64,000 nucleotides of DNA, from assembly GCF_013141865.1 (NCBI RefSeq), contig NZ_RCST01000001.1, positions 1,612,001 through 1,676,000 on the forward strand, written 5' to 3'. This DNA comes from Methylomonas sp. ZR1 (lineage in GTDB: Bacteria; Pseudomonadota; Gammaproteobacteria; Methylococcales; Methylomonadaceae). The notes under the pieces are model-generated. The model made no database searches and was not told where the DNA came from. It worked only from the letters and a program-made list of their open reading frames with translations. Positions 17,056 to 27,497 of this stretch are shown in pieces (positions within the stretch are counted from its first letter, which is position 1; the number at the start of each line of letters is the position of its first letter). The position numbers and the translations under genes are program-made.

Positions 17056-18495
17056 TCAATTCGAAAATTTTAGGCGTCGATCTTCCGCATAGGCTGCCAA
17101 ATCGTTCAGTATCGATTGATTTACATTTGGCTCGTCCCGCAATAGTTTAATTTTGGCGTTGAACTGCTCCAGCGTCAGTCCCCCGGTCGCCAGTGTGCCG
17201 TTTAGCTTGTCCCGGCAATATTGCTTCCAGAGTTGGACGTCTTCCATGGATAGGGTATGCGGATAATTCCGGGCGCGATAGCGAAACAGCATTTCCGGCA
17301 AACGGACATCGTCGAAATCGGTGTCAAATTCGGATAGCTCGCTGGGTTTGGCTTGCCTGATCCGGGCGATGGCCGCCTTGTCTTTGTTGCTGAAAAAACC
17401 GCCACTGTAAATCATCAAATCAGGATCGGTAGGTGAGTCTTGATATTGCCGGGTAAAGACTTGCGACAGCTTTTCCGCTAGAGATGGCGCAGTCTGAATC
17501 CGCTGCAAATGGGATAGACACAAGTCCAAGTCGAGTTGCAAGCGTTCGGCATCGGCCGGGCGTATCACCGACAATGGCGCCAACACCGGCGATTTGTTGA
17601 TATGTACGGTTTTTAAGGGAATTCTGGCAATGCCTTCCGGTAGTGCTTCGGCGGCAACAAACAGCCGCTGTTGAATCTCTTCCGCACTTAACTCAAGCAA
17701 AGGTGCCGGATCGACGGAAAGATCGTAAACGATGACTTCGTTGTTATTGCTTGGATGCTGCACTAAGGGCAAAATCACCGCAAGACTATTATTCCGGGCC
17801 GAAAAACGGCCGGAGACATGAATTAAGGGCTTAAAGCTGCCGAGTTGCAACAGGTTTAGTGCGGTGTTTTTATAGCGATTGTTCAGTAAATAGTTGAATA
17901 GTTTTGGCTGCCGCTCCCTGATTAATTTAGCCATTGCGATGGTTGCATACACATCCGATAACGCATCATGGGCAGCTTCATGAGCGATACCGTTGGCCTT
18001 GGTGAGTTCTTCCAATTTAAAGCTGGCAACGTCGTCGGCGTTAACCGGCCACTCGATGCCTTCAGGCCTTAAGGCTTTGGCGGCGCGCACCACATCGATA
18101 ATATCCCAGCGTGAGTTGCCGTTTTGCCATTCGCGCGCATAGGGATCATAAAAATTACGGTAAAGCAGATTGCGAGTCACTTCATCGTCGAAACGGATGC
18201 TGTTGTAACCAACGCCGCAGGTACCGGGTTCGGCGAGTTGATGATTGATAATGGCGGCAAACGCAGCTTCGCAAACGCCTTTTTCGGCCGCCAATTGCGG
18301 GGTAATACCGGTTATCAGGCAGGCTTCCGGGTGTGGCAAGTAATCGTCGGCGGGCTGGCAGTAGGCCATGACGGGCTGGCCGATGATGTTGAAATCCACA
18401 TCCGTGCGGATGCCGGCAAACTGACAAGGCCGGTCGCGTTGCGGATCGATGCCGAAGGTTTCGTAATCGTGCCAGAAAAAAGTAGCTGTAGTCAT
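17056..18495 (-). CDS. sbcB: Exodeoxyribonuclease I
   Basis: 479 residues from the ATG at 18495 (MTTATFFWHDYETFGIDPQR); E. coli ExoI has 475. A further ATG 45 bp upstream is less likely because conservation begins at the chosen start. The DnaQ-like exonuclease domain is clear: HDYETFG (Exo I, metal-binding Asp/Glu), VGYNSIRFDDEV (Exo II) and AHDALSDVYATIAMAKL (Exo III). The ExoI-specific SH3-like and C-terminal domains follow (MLFRYRARNYPHTLSMEDVQ). It degrades single-stranded DNA 3' to 5' in recombination and mismatch repair. Confidence 0.95.
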   Translation of the reverse strand: MTTATFFWHDYETFGIDPQRDRPCQFAGIRTDVDFNIIGQPVMAYCQPADDYLPHPEACLITGITPQLAAEKGVCEAAFAAIINHQLAEPGTCGVGYNSIRFDDEVTRNLLYRNFYDPYAREWQNGNSRWDIIDVVRAAKALRPEGIEWPVNADDVASFKLEELTKANGIAHEAAHDALSDVYATIAMAKLIRERQPKLFNYLLNNRYKNTALNLLQLGSFKPLIHVSGRFSARNNSLAVILPLVQHPSNNNEVIVYDLSVDPAPLLELSAEEIQQRLFVAAEALPEGIARIPLKTVHINKSPVLAPLSVIRPADAERLQLDLDLCLSHLQRIQTAPSLAEKLSQVFTRQYQDSPTDPDLMIYSGGFFSNKDKAAIARIRQAKPSELSEFDTDFDDVRLPEMLFRYRARNYPHTLSMEDVQLWKQYCRDKLNGTLATGGLTLEQFNAKIKLLRDEPNVNQSILNDLAAYAEDRRLKFSN

Positions 18496-18622
18496 TAAAT
18501 ACGTGCGGGTAGGATGGCAGAGTCGGGAAAATTTCCGCAAACATGCTTTTGCGAATACTTGCGGACGGATTTTATTTTATAATCGCCCGCTCCATTTTAT
18601 GTGTCCATCATAGGAAAGTGTT

Positions 18623-19216
18623 ATGAAAAAAACCTCGTTGCTCGTTTCAACCGTTTTATTTTTGTTCGCCGGTTTTGCCCATGCTCATGGTCCGGTCAGA
18701 GCAAAAATGACAGCCACCATCACTGTTGATGCCCCAGCGGCCAAAGTGTGGGATTTGATCAAGAACTACGATGATATGTCTTGGCACCCAGGCATTAAAA
18801 GCGTGAAAGGCGACGGCACCAATAACAAAGGCGCTATCCGCGTGTTGACTTTGGCGAACGGTACCATCACAGAAGAATTAAAGGCCTATGACGCAGCGAA
18901 ATTCTCTTACAAATACAAAATCACCGATATGAGCTCAACCGGCACCATTAAACACGCCGGTCAAGACGAGCCGCTGCCAGTATTGCCAGTGGGTAACTAT
19001 GCGGCAGAATTGTCCGTGAACGATAAAGGCGGAAAAGCCGAAATCGAGTGGGTGGCCACTTACTACCGTGCCTATGTCAACAACAACCCACCAGCCGAAT
19101 TGAACGAAGAAACTGCCGATAAAGCGGTTAGCAATGTTTTGAAAACCGGTCTGGAAGCGATTGCCAAAAAAGTAGGCTCAGGTTCCGCCGCAGTTGAGAT
19201 CGATATTAAACGCTAA
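18623..19216 (+). CDS. mxaD: MxaD-family periplasmic SRPBCC protein
   Basis: 197 residues. A signal peptide (LLVSTVLFLFAGFAHAHG) is cut after AHA. The rest is a SRPBCC/START-like ligand pocket: ATITVDAPAAKVWDLIKNYD, SWHPGIKSV, GAIRVLTL, EIEWVATYYRAY. This is the fold of MxaD, a periplasmic protein linked to methanol oxidation in methylotrophs and reported to help methanol dehydrogenase interact with cytochrome cL. No mxaF/xoxF lies in the window, so the link is by family. A good Shine-Dalgarno (aggaaag) precedes the ATG. The next gene on the strand is a secreted beta-propeller. Confidence 0.75.
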   Translation: MKKTSLLVSTVLFLFAGFAHAHGPVRAKMTATITVDAPAAKVWDLIKNYDDMSWHPGIKSVKGDGTNNKGAIRVLTLANGTITEELKAYDAAKFSYKYKITDMSSTGTIKHAGQDEPLPVLPVGNYAAELSVNDKGGKAEIEWVATYYRAYVNNNPPAELNEETADKAVSNVLKTGLEAIAKKVGSGSAAVEIDIKR

Positions 19217-19230
19217 GCTTTTGTTATTCG

Positions 19231-19255
19231 GTTCTCGGTCATTCGCGCCGAGAAC
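19231..19255 (+). other. Inverted repeat after mxaD-like gene
   Basis: gttctcgg / ccgagaac, 8 bp with a 9-nt loop, between the mxaD-like gene and the beta-propeller gene. No T-run, so it is an mRNA stabiliser or attenuator rather than a standard terminator. Confidence 0.45.
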
Positions 19256-19284
19256 CCTCGCCCCCCATTCCTGTCATTCTCACC

Positions 19285-20238
19285 ATGCGCATCAGATATT
19301 CGTTGTTGGCTTTTTCATTGCTCGGTGCATTCGCATCCGGCGTTAGCGCTGATTCGCGCGCTTTTATTACCAATCAGTTGGATAATTCGGTATCTGTTAT
19401 CGATACCAAAAGCCAACAGGTCATTGAAACGATCAAAGTGGAAGGTAAGCCGGCTGGCGTTGCACTGAATCAACCGAAGAAACAGGTATATATCAGCACC
19501 CCGGAAGGTGGCGGTTTTGCGGTTTTGGATAGCGAAAAACTCACTAAATTGACCAAGGTTAAGGTCGGCGGCGCTTCGCTAGGGATCGCCGCGGACAGAA
19601 AGGGCGAGCAGGTATTTGTCGCTGATTGGTATGAAAATTCTGTGACGGTTTTTGATACCAAAAACTTCGCGAAAATTAAAACGCTTACGGTCGGCAAATC
19701 GCCGTCCGGCATGACCGTTAGTCCGGATAATCGCTGGCTGTATGTTGCCAATCGTATCGACGATTCGATTTCGCAAATCGATTTAAGCAAACTGACTATC
19801 CGTAATACCACCAAAGTCGGCGCGCATCCGTTTGGCATAGCGGTGGATAGTCAGGGTAAGCGTTTGTATTCCGCTAACGTGGAAAGCGACAATGTGACCG
19901 TTTTGGACGCCCGCAGTCTAAAGCGTTTGGCTACCATCAAGGTTGGCGCCAGGCCGTATGCGGTTGCACTGGCGTTGAACGATAGTCTGCTGTTTGTTAC
20001 TAATCAGGACGATAGCACCGTATCGGTCGTTGATACCACCACATATAAGCAAATTGACGTGGTCGCAGTCGGCGATAAGCCGGAAGGCATCAGCACGCAT
20101 CCGGACGACCAGAACATCTATGTTGCCAACTGGTTTGACAATAATGTGTCCGTCATCGACGCTAAAACCCTGAAAGTGGTGAACACGATTAAAACGGGGG
20201 AGGGCAGCCGTGCTTTTGGCGAGTTCATTGCGCGCTAG
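19285..20238 (+). CDS. Secreted YVTN beta-propeller protein
   Basis: 317 residues. Signal peptide (LLAFSLLGAFASGVSA) followed by seven YVTN-type blades: AFITNQLDNSVSVIDTKS, VFVADWYENSVTVFDTK, LYVANRIDDSISQIDLS, LFVTNQDDSTVSVVDTT, IYVANWFDNNVSVIDAKT. Such periplasmic propellers accompany PQQ-dependent alcohol oxidation genes in methylotrophs and other bacteria. It lies 68 bp after the MxaD-family gene, in the same direction, so both may be co-expressed and work in the same periplasmic process. No catalytic residues are known for the family; it may be a scaffold or a redox-partner assembly factor. Confidence 0.8.
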   Translation: MRIRYSLLAFSLLGAFASGVSADSRAFITNQLDNSVSVIDTKSQQVIETIKVEGKPAGVALNQPKKQVYISTPEGGGFAVLDSEKLTKLTKVKVGGASLGIAADRKGEQVFVADWYENSVTVFDTKNFAKIKTLTVGKSPSGMTVSPDNRWLYVANRIDDSISQIDLSKLTIRNTTKVGAHPFGIAVDSQGKRLYSANVESDNVTVLDARSLKRLATIKVGARPYAVALALNDSLLFVTNQDDSTVSVVDTTTYKQIDVVAVGDKPEGISTHPDDQNIYVANWFDNNVSVIDAKTLKVVNTIKTGEGSRAFGEFIAR

Positions 20239-20309
20239 GTGATTCGGCATTTTGATGGTCGCGCATGTATGGTAGACTGCGCGCCGTTGCTAACCTCATT
20301 GAGAAATAT

Positions 20310-20600
20310 ATGGCTGAAACCGTTGAAGATTTAACCATTAGTTACGAAGACGGCGGCGTTGAAACTGTCAAAGAACTGGACAAAAAAGTCCTGAGCAAGG
20401 GCGCTTGGGCGACGGTTATTTACCGTTATCAGGATTGGGAGCCGGCTAAAAATCAATATAGCCAGGATAGATTTAGCATTCGCCGCTATCAAAAACGTAA
20501 CGGCGAATATCAGCAAAAATCTAAATTCAATATTTCCAGCGAAAAACAAGCGCAAGAGTTAATCGACGCGCTACAGGGTTGGTTGGCGGAAGGCCAATAA
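20310..20600 (+). CDS. Conserved hypothetical protein
   Basis: 96 residues from MAETVEDLTISYEDGG; an upstream ATG at 20265 gives an unlikely extension. The protein is mainly beta-strand with charged surface: LSKGAWATVIYRYQDWEP, FSIRRYQKRNGEYQQ, KFNISSEKQAQELIDAL. I recall homologues in gammaproteobacteria without assigned function. No motif for catalysis or a metal site. It stands alone between the propeller gene and feoC. Confidence 0.7.
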   Translation: MAETVEDLTISYEDGGVETVKELDKKVLSKGAWATVIYRYQDWEPAKNQYSQDRFSIRRYQKRNGEYQQKSKFNISSEKQAQELIDALQGWLAEGQ

Positions 20601-20638
20601 CAACCAGAAGCGTAGCGAGACGTTACAGCCTTGCTACG

Positions 20639-20860
20639 CTAATCCACCCATTCATATATCTCTGTCAAAGCCGGATCGCATTTGCAGCAACTAGTGCCGC
20701 AGGAAGCGCCGACAGGACTTAATCGTACTTTGCCTTTGTTGATCCACTTGCCCAGCATGCCGCGCAAGGCGTCTGCATCCATATGAAAATGTAACACAAG
20801 ATCGCTCAATGTTACCCGGCGTTTTTCCTGCAAATAGCTGCGTAAGTCGGACAATATCAT
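20639..20860 (-). CDS. feoC: FeoC-like [Fe-S] regulatory protein
   Basis: 73 residues. The N-terminal winged helix (MILSDLRSYLQEKRRVTLSD, LRGMLGKWINKGKVRL) is followed by a cysteine cluster CGTSCCKC, the FeoC layout. The start overlaps the feoB stop (ATGA), so it is the last gene of feoABC. FeoC is thought to sense iron or oxygen and control FeoB level or activity. Confidence 0.85.
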   Translation of the reverse strand: MILSDLRSYLQEKRRVTLSDLVLHFHMDADALRGMLGKWINKGKVRLSPVGASCGTSCCKCDPALTEIYEWVD

Positions 20861-23172
20861 TGCGGAACTCCACTAGTTTGGCGCACGCCGTAAAATCGCA
20901 ACAGGAATAGTACTCCGGCAAAGATAAGCGTTAATGCCAATATCCAGACGACAGCTGAATCGGGGTGCTGGGCATAAGTCATGCCTTGGTAGAAGAGGGT
21001 AGCGGTCAAGTAAGCCACAAAAGTCGTCCAGCACACCACAAACAAAGCCCAGCTGCCGTTGGTTTCTTTGTATATTGCCGCAGTGGCGGCTACGCAGGGC
21101 GCATACAATAATATAAACAGCAAATAGGCGAAGGCACCGATCTGACCATCAAAATGGGCTTGCATGACGCCGAAGGTATCGAGTTTGACTTGCTGCTGTT
21201 CCGCTGCCGCAGCCTGATCGGAGATATTGGCGATACCCAATCCCAATGGGTCCAGCAGCTTGTCGGCAATGGCCGTCAGGTTGTCCGGTACCGTTTGACA
21301 AGCCTCTAACAGAGCTTGCTGTAAATCAAAGCTTTTTTCTTCTTCGGTATGATCGGAAACGGCCATTTGACTGTACAACGCATCCAACGTCCCGACTACG
21401 GCTTCCTTAGCCAACACGCCGGTAAAGATGCCGACGGTCGCCGGCCAGTTATCGTGGGCGATACCCATGGGGTGGAATACAGGTGTCAATGCGCGGCCGA
21501 TTTCGCTTAGTACTGATTTATCGCTATTTTCCTGTCCGAAACTACCGTCCGTACCCAAAGAATTTAATACATTTAACACCAGTACCATAGGCACGATGAC
21601 TTTGCCTGCGTTGAAGATAAAGGTTTTCAAGCGTTCCCAGGTTTTGGTGTAGACACCTTGCAAAGTGGGCAAATGGTAAGCGGGTAGTTCCATCAAAAAA
21701 GGAGTAGGGGAGTCGCGCAGCAAGGTGTGACGCATGATTAAACCGGTCAACACCGCCACCACAATACCGAACAAATACAAACCAAACACCAGATTCTGGC
21801 CGCCAACCGGGAAAAAGGCCGCGGCAAACAAGGCATAAACGGGCAGGCGGGCGCCGCAGGACATGAACGGATTCATCAAATTGGTCAATACCCGGTCACG
21901 CTGATTATCCAGCGTCCGGGTCGCGATAATGGCCGGTACATTGCAGCCAAAACCGACGATCATCGGCACAAACGATTTGCCGGGCAGGCCGATGATGCAC
22001 ATGAACCGGTCCATTACAAATGCAGCTCTGGACATGTAGCCGGAATCTTCCAGCATCGATAAAAATATGAATAAAAAGCCAACAATGGGGATAAAGGTAG
22101 ACACCACTTGAATACCGCCGCCGATGCCGCTGCTGATCAACACCACCAGCCAAGCAGGCCAATTCATGCCAGTTAATAGTTCGCTTAAACCGTCCACCAG
22201 TAACGCACCGACCGCTTTGTCGAAAAAGTCAACGAAAGCACTGCCGATGTTGATGGTAAACATGAACATGGCATACATGACCAACAAGAAAATCGGAATC
22301 CCCAAAAATCGATTTAACACCACGCTGTCGATTTTATCGGTGGTGCTGCGGGAAACCTCGTTAAGTTTGCAGACGCTGGTTTGTACCAGTTGATTAACCA
22401 AACCGTAGCGCGCGTCGGCCGCGAGTATGTCGATTTCATCTTGAGTTTGCGCTTCGATATCCGCGCGCAATTGTTCGGCAATTTTTTGTAGTTCAGGGCC
22501 GGCAAGTTGTTTTGCCAAGGTATCGTTTTCAAGTAAGCGCAAGGCAAGCCAGCGGCTGTCACAAACTAAATCGACAGATTGTTGAGCCAATAGAGCCTGC
22601 AATTGACTGACAGCTTGTTCTATAGCTGGATGGTAATTAACTTGTAATGCGGGAATGGGCTTGCTGAGGCTAGCTTTATTGATAAGGTCGCGTAATTCCT
22701 TAATGCCGGAACCCGTAGCGGCGGTAACCGGTACTACCGGGCAAGCCATTTGTTTGGCAAGCAGTTCGATATCGATCTTGATGCCGCGTTTTTTTACCGC
22801 ATCCATCATGTTCAGGACCAAAATCATCGGCACCCGCATTTCTATCAATTGCGAGGTTAGATATAAGTTTCGTTCTATATTGGAGGCATCGACGATGTTA
22901 ATGATTAAATCAGCTTGGCGAGAAGCGACATAATCGCGCGCGACTTTTTCGTCCAGGGAGATACTGTCGTCGTCGGCTTCTAGTGAATAAGTGCCGGGTA
23001 GATCGACCAGGCTTATCTGTTTGCCTTGGTGCGCGTATTCGCCGGTTTTTTGTTCAACAGTCACACCAGGCCAATTGCCGACGTGTTGCCTGGAGCCGGT
23101 CAGTGCATTGAACAGTGTGGTTTTTCCGCAATTTGGGTTACCAACTACGCCAACAGTAAAATCCATACTCAT
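20857..23172 (-). CDS. feoB: Ferrous iron transporter FeoB
   Basis: 771 residues, full length. The N-terminal G domain has G1 GNPNCGKTTLFNALTG, switch/G3 DLPGTYSL and G4 NMMD. It is followed by the helical GDI domain and the membrane part with two Gate motifs (GFGCNVPAI, LMNPFMSCGARLPVYALFA). Imports Fe(II) across the inner membrane. Its start overlaps the feoA stop and its stop overlaps feoC, so translation is likely coupled. A possible Fur site lies before feoA. Confidence 0.97.
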   Translation of the reverse strand: MSMDFTVGVVGNPNCGKTTLFNALTGSRQHVGNWPGVTVEQKTGEYAHQGKQISLVDLPGTYSLEADDDSISLDEKVARDYVASRQADLIINIVDASNIERNLYLTSQLIEMRVPMILVLNMMDAVKKRGIKIDIELLAKQMACPVVPVTAATGSGIKELRDLINKASLSKPIPALQVNYHPAIEQAVSQLQALLAQQSVDLVCDSRWLALRLLENDTLAKQLAGPELQKIAEQLRADIEAQTQDEIDILAADARYGLVNQLVQTSVCKLNEVSRSTTDKIDSVVLNRFLGIPIFLLVMYAMFMFTINIGSAFVDFFDKAVGALLVDGLSELLTGMNWPAWLVVLISSGIGGGIQVVSTFIPIVGFLFIFLSMLEDSGYMSRAAFVMDRFMCIIGLPGKSFVPMIVGFGCNVPAIIATRTLDNQRDRVLTNLMNPFMSCGARLPVYALFAAAFFPVGGQNLVFGLYLFGIVVAVLTGLIMRHTLLRDSPTPFLMELPAYHLPTLQGVYTKTWERLKTFIFNAGKVIVPMVLVLNVLNSLGTDGSFGQENSDKSVLSEIGRALTPVFHPMGIAHDNWPATVGIFTGVLAKEAVVGTLDALYSQMAVSDHTEEEKSFDLQQALLEACQTVPDNLTAIADKLLDPLGLGIANISDQAAAAEQQQVKLDTFGVMQAHFDGQIGAFAYLLFILLYAPCVAATAAIYKETNGSWALFVVCWTTFVAYLTATLFYQGMTYAQHPDSAVVWILALTLIFAGVLFLLRFYGVRQTSGVPQ

Positions 23173-23402
23173 ATTTTTTCTATAAGTAAGACGGAGGCCT
23201 CGTTTTTACGCAGCGACAACGAAAAGCCGCGAATTTTGATTTCAACCGGATCGCCCATCGGTGCAAATCGCGTAATTGTAAATTCAGTGCCTGGTGTTAA
23301 ACCCATGGCCAACAACTTCTTGCGATAAACGCCACCCGATTGATCGAATCCAACTATACGGCCTGTATCGCCAGTCGCCAGCGCTTTAAGATATGTCGAC
23401 AT
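23169..23402 (-). CDS. feoA: FeoA, ferrous iron transport accessory protein
   Basis: 77 residues, a small SH3-like domain: YLKALATGDTGRIVGFD, KLLAMGLTPGTEFTITRFAP, IKIRGFSLSLRKNEASVLLI. FeoA interacts with FeoB and is needed for Fe(II) uptake. First gene of the feoABC operon. Confidence 0.95.
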   Translation of the reverse strand: MSTYLKALATGDTGRIVGFDQSGGVYRKKLLAMGLTPGTEFTITRFAPMGDPVEIKIRGFSLSLRKNEASVLLIEKI

Positions 23403-23412
23403 GCAAACTAAT

Positions 23413-23430
23413 TAATAATTGTTCTCATTA
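23413..23430 (-). promoter_or_regulatory. Candidate Fur box before feoA
   Basis: On the minus strand TAATGAGAACAATTATTA, 11 bp upstream of feoA, resembles the AT-rich palindromic Fur box (GATAATGATAATCATTATC). The match is imperfect. Confidence 0.4.
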
Positions 23431-23733
23431 AGTTACAATATAGCACATCATCCCAAAGGGATGACAATATTAGTTTACCGAATAACTACAGATGGCAATA
23501 AATTCGCATAATGTATATTATGTTAAATAATATGGATTGCGAAAACACGCTTTTTCGATTATTGGCGAACATTGTTCCGGTTTAAGTGCTGTATCCAACG
23601 AATGCGACAATGCCAAATTTTATCGGTAATTCACTATTTTTGAATTGCACAAGCATACACTACACTAATCCAGGAATTTCCACGCCGTTCTGGTAGCGCG
23701 GAAACACGTTTTGGTCAACAAAGGAGTTAGCGC
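23431..23733. other. Intergenic region between feoA and phosphoketolase
   Basis: An AT-rich stretch with no gene. It should hold the divergent promoters for feoABC and the phosphoketolase. A palindromic tattatgttaaataata lies near 23515-23531 and aaaggag is the ribosome site of the phosphoketolase. Confidence 0.5.
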
Positions 23734-26127
23734 ATGACGACACTGGAAACAGCTTTACCAGCGGTTATCTCACCACTGAGCCAAGAAGAACTAAAAGGCA
23801 TCAACGCCTATTGGCGAGCCTGCAATTATTTAGCGGCCGGCATGATTTATCTGCGCGATAACCCTTTATTAAAAGAACCGCTGAAACCGGACCACATCAA
23901 AAACCGGCTGCTCGGCCACTGGGGTTCGAGTCCCGGTTTGAGCTTTATCTACGTCCATCTCAACCGGCTGATCAAACAATACGACCTTAACGCGATATTT
24001 CTGGCTGGCCCTGGTCACGGTGCGCCGGGAGTGTTGGCACCAGTATATCTCGAAGGCACTTACGCGGAAATTTATCCGAATAAAGGCGAAGACCAAGACG
24101 GTTTGTTGCAGTTTTTTAAAGAATTTTCGTTCCCTGGTGGCATTGGCAGCCACTGCACCCCAGAGACGCCGGGCTCTATCCATGAAGGCGGCGAGTTGGG
24201 TTACAGCATTTCTCATGCTTATGGCGCCGCTTACGACAATCCGGATTTGCTGGCGGTGGTGGTGGTCGGCGACGGCGAAGCCGAAACCGGGCCGCTCGCT
24301 ACATCGTGGCATTCCAATAAATTCATGAATCCGATCCGCGATGGCGCGGTGCTACCGATCCTGCATCTAAACGGCTACAAGATCAACAATCCGACCTTAT
24401 TATCACGGATTCCTCATGAAGAGCTGGAACAACTGTTTCGTGGCTACGGCTACAACCCGTATTTCGTGGAAGGCAGCGATCCGGACACCATGCATCAACT
24501 GATGGCTGGTGTACTGGAAACTTGCGTGCTGGAGATTCGGCGGATCCAGCAAGAAGCCCGCGCAAGCGGCATCCCTACCCGGCCGCATTGGCCGATGATT
24601 ATCTTACGCAGCCCGAAAGGCTGGACCGGGCCGAAAGACGTGGATGGGCATAAAGTGGAAGCCTTCTGGCGTTCTCACCAGGTGCCGTTGGCCGGCGTGA
24701 AAGACAATCCGGCGCATATGCAACTCTTGTCTGACTGGCTGCAAAGTTACAAACCGGAAGAATTGTTCGCTGAAAATGGCAAGCTGATTCCCGAATTAAA
24801 AGCCCTGGCTCCACAAGGCAGCCGGCGGATGAGCGCGAACCCACATGCCAACGGTGGTCTGTTGCGTAAGGCTTTACGGATGCCGGATTTTCAAGATTAT
24901 GCCTTGGCGTTGGACGGCCACGGCAAAGTGTCCGCGGAAAATACCCGGCCGCTGGGCAAGTTTTTGCGCGACATCATGAACGCCAATATGCACAACTTTC
25001 GGGTATTCGGTCCCGACGAAAACAGCTCCAACAAACTGGATGATGTTTACAAAGCCAGTAAGAAAACCTGGCTGGCGGATTATCTGCCGGAAGATGCCGA
25101 CGGCGGCGAACTGGCGACCGATGGCCGGGTGATGGAAATGCTCTCCGAACACACGCTGGAAGGTTGGCTGGAAGGCTATTTATTAACCGGTCGCCACGGC
25201 TTTTTTTCGTCGTACGAAGCCTTTGTACATGTCATCGACTCCATGTTCAATCAACACGCCAAATGGCTGGCGATGTCCAAGGCCGTATCCTGGCGGGCGC
25301 CGGTCTCCTCGCTAAACTTGTTGATAACCTCGACGGTTTGGCGGCAGGATCATAACGGCTTTACGCATCAGGACCCCGGCTTTTTGGACTTGGTCGTCAA
25401 CAAGAGCCCGTCGGTAACGCGCATCTATTTGCCGCCCGATGTTAACTGCCTGCTGTCTGTTGCCAACCATTGTTTGCAAAGTACCGACTACATTAACGTG
25501 ATCGTTTGCGACAAACAAAAACATCTGCAATACCTGGATATGGACGCGGCGATCAAACATTGCACCAAGGGCATCGGTATTTGGGAATGGGCCAGTAATG
25601 ACGATGGTGCCGAGCCCGATCTGGTGATGGCCAGCGCCGGCGACATTCCCACCAAGGAAGCCTTGGCTGCGGTGGTTTTGTTGCGAGAGCACTTTCCACA
25701 ATTGAAAATTCGTTTTATCAACGTGGTGGATTTGTACAAGCTAGTGCCGGCCAGCGAGCATCCGCACGGTCTGTCGGATCGGGATTTCGACAGTTTGTTT
25801 ACCGTCGATAAACCGGTGATCTTCAACTTCCACGGTTATCCCTGGCTAATTCATAGGCTGGCTTATCGGCGCCATAACCATAATAATCTGCATGTACGTG
25901 GCTATAAGGAGAAAGGCAGTATTAACACCCCGCTGGAACTAGCCATTCAAAACGAAACCGACCGTTTCAGCCTGGCAATCGATGCGATAGATCGGATTCC
26001 GGCTTTGCAAGTATCCGGTGCCCACGTCAAGGAAAGACTGCGTGACCGGCAAATCGATTGCCGCAACTACGCTTACGAGCACGGCATAGACCGACCGGAA
26101 GACGATCGATGGCACTGGCCGTATTAA
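23734..26127 (+). CDS. xfp: Xylulose-5-phosphate/fructose-6-phosphate phosphoketolase
   Basis: 797 residues, full length. It splits xylulose 5-phosphate (or fructose 6-phosphate) with phosphate into acetyl phosphate plus glyceraldehyde 3-phosphate (or erythrose 4-phosphate), using thiamine diphosphate. Motifs: [29 protein letters not shown] and the ThDP box [20 protein letters not shown]. Further C-terminal signatures are [15 protein letters not shown] and [11 protein letters not shown]. In methanotrophs of this type it feeds C2 units from RuMP sugars. It has a strong ribosome site (aaaggag). The stop overlaps, tail to tail, the convergent DUF4129 gene. Confidence 0.96.
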   Translation: MTTLETALPAVISPLSQEELKGINAYWRACNYLAAGMIYLRDNPLLKEPLKPDHIKNRLLGHWGSSPGLSFIYVHLNRLIKQYDLNAIFLAGPGHGAPGVLAPVYLEGTYAEIYPNKGEDQDGLLQFFKEFSFPGGIGSHCTPETPGSIHEGGELGYSISHAYGAAYDNPDLLAVVVVGDGEAETGPLATSWHSNKFMNPIRDGAVLPILHLNGYKINNPTLLSRIPHEELEQLFRGYGYNPYFVEGSDPDTMHQLMAGVLETCVLEIRRIQQEARASGIPTRPHWPMIILRSPKGWTGPKDVDGHKVEAFWRSHQVPLAGVKDNPAHMQLLSDWLQSYKPEELFAENGKLIPELKALAPQGSRRMSANPHANGGLLRKALRMPDFQDYALALDGHGKVSAENTRPLGKFLRDIMNANMHNFRVFGPDENSSNKLDDVYKASKKTWLADYLPEDADGGELATDGRVMEMLSEHTLEGWLEGYLLTGRHGFFSSYEAFVHVIDSMFNQHAKWLAMSKAVSWRAPVSSLNLLITSTVWRQDHNGFTHQDPGFLDLVVNKSPSVTRIYLPPDVNCLLSVANHCLQSTDYINVIVCDKQKHLQYLDMDAAIKHCTKGIGIWEWASNDDGAEPDLVMASAGDIPTKEALAAVVLLREHFPQLKIRFINVVDLYKLVPASEHPHGLSDRDFDSLFTVDKPVIFNFHGYPWLIHRLAYRRHNHNNLHVRGYKEKGSINTPLELAIQNETDRFSLAIDAIDRIPALQVSGAHVKERLRDRQIDCRNYAYEHGIDRPEDDRWHWPY

Positions 26128-27497
26128 AGTTGACGATAAATTGTGCGGTACAACTGCCGCATGCGCCGAATATGCGCGTCCGCTAACGGTTTATCGCCGT
26201 AACGGGCCGCTTCGAACAAACCGGTGATTTCCGCCGCACTGCGCCGCGCATCGCGATGCCGACGACTGATTTGCGCCAGATATTCGCGGGTGTTGGCGGT
26301 ATCGGCGCGCGGCACGTCGTGCAATGCAAACAAGTGCGACATCGCTCGGTAATACTGGCGGGCGGCGGTTTCGCCGCCGGCATGGCGGCCGATCACACCC
26401 AAACGCAGATAGTCCCACTGGGTTATTAGCCAAATTACCCAAGGGATTTCCCGCAACAAAGCTCCGAATGCCAGGAAAATAGCCAATAGAATCAATGCCA
26501 GCAAACCCAATAACGCCGCCAGCCAGTGTTCGCGCAGCCATTGTTTCAACCACTCCCACCAGTCGAAAATCACCGCCACAGCCGGTACCAAAGCTTGTTG
26601 CGTAGATTCGCTGAGGTCGGCAATACCGTTGATCGCCGCCGCCTGCCAGGCAGGCATATTGACTCGCTTAGCGGCGTCACGCATGTCCGCCGGGCTCGGC
26701 CACCGACTGCCGGCCTGCAATTGTTGGCCTGTGCCCTCTCCTCCTCCCGCAGCTTGTTGTTGCTCGCCACCCGCTTTTTCGGCTGGCTGACCGGAACCGG
26801 TTTGGCCGCCGCTGCCGGCTTGTTCGATTTCGCCGCCGGGATTTTGCAAGCTGACCTGGCCGAAACGCCACTCCAGATAAGGCCAGTTGATTTGCGGCGT
26901 TATCAGATAAAGCCCGCCACCGATCAGCACGATGGCGGCGGTGGCCGCCAAAATAGCGGCGCCCTGGCCTTGGCTGCTGGGCCGACCCAGACTCAAACGC
27001 TGCAAGTCCGCGCCGCGCCGCTGGACTTGCTCGGCAACCAGACAAAACACCACCGTCACGATATAAGGCGCTAGATAAAACAACATGGTCCAGTCGGCGC
27101 GGTAATGCGAGGCGGCGAACAACACGATTGCCAACGACACCAACAACCCCAGATTCATCTCGCGCCGGCCGGTGGTGACGCAATTGTAGGAAGCCTGCAA
27201 CATCGCCAATAGATACAACCCGGCGCGCGGCATACCCCAAATTGGCATAAATACCAATACGAACAGCAAGAAACCGATAAACAACACCGCCTTCTGCCAC
27301 ACCTTGCCCGCCCCCGAAAGCCAGTGGCTTTGCCGCCAGCCGACAATGGACGTGCCGCCGAATACGATAGCCCAGAACAGCATTTCCCGCGTAAAGCTGC
27401 CGTATTGAATATCCAAAAATGCATTGCAGGCAACGGCTAGCCATTGCGCTAGAAACAATCCCACATAGACTGGAAAACTCAACTGAGAGGCGGTCAT
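26124..27497 (-). CDS. DUF4129 membrane protein of MoxR operon
   Basis: 457 residues. Five to six membrane segments in the first 200 residues ([19 protein letters not shown], ...), a Gly/Gln-rich periplasmic linker ([16 protein letters not shown], residues about 245-265), another membrane helix ([17 protein letters not shown]) and a cytoplasmic DUF4129-like tail ([28 protein letters not shown] repeats, [12 protein letters not shown]). The layout is that of TgpA-like proteins without the transglutaminase domain, a common third gene of moxR-DUF58 operons. Start overlaps the stop of the DUF58 gene. Confidence 0.7.
   Translation of the reverse strand: MTASQLSFPVYVGLFLAQWLAVACNAFLDIQYGSFTREMLFWAIVFGGTSIVGWRQSHWLSGAGKVWQKAVLFIGFLLFVLVFMPIWGMPRAGLYLLAMLQASYNCVTTGRREMNLGLLVSLAIVLFAASHYRADWTMLFYLAPYIVTVVFCLVAEQVQRRGADLQRLSLGRPSSQGQGAAILAATAAIVLIGGGLYLITPQINWPYLEWRFGQVSLQNPGGEIEQAGSGGQTGSGQPAEKAGGEQQQAAGGGEGTGQQLQAGSRWPSPADMRDAAKRVNMPAWQAAAINGIADLSESTQQALVPAVAVIFDWWEWLKQWLREHWLAALLGLLALILLAIFLAFGALLREIPWVIWLITQWDYLRLGVIGRHAGGETAARQYYRAMSHLFALHDVPRADTANTREYLAQISRRHRDARRSAAEITGLFEAARYGDKPLADAHIRRMRQLYRTIYRQL

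Noticed and set aside
26677..27444. 255-residue minus-strand frame within the DUF4129 gene
   Set aside because: Arg/Gly/Ala-rich shadow frame of a GC-rich gene, no motifs.
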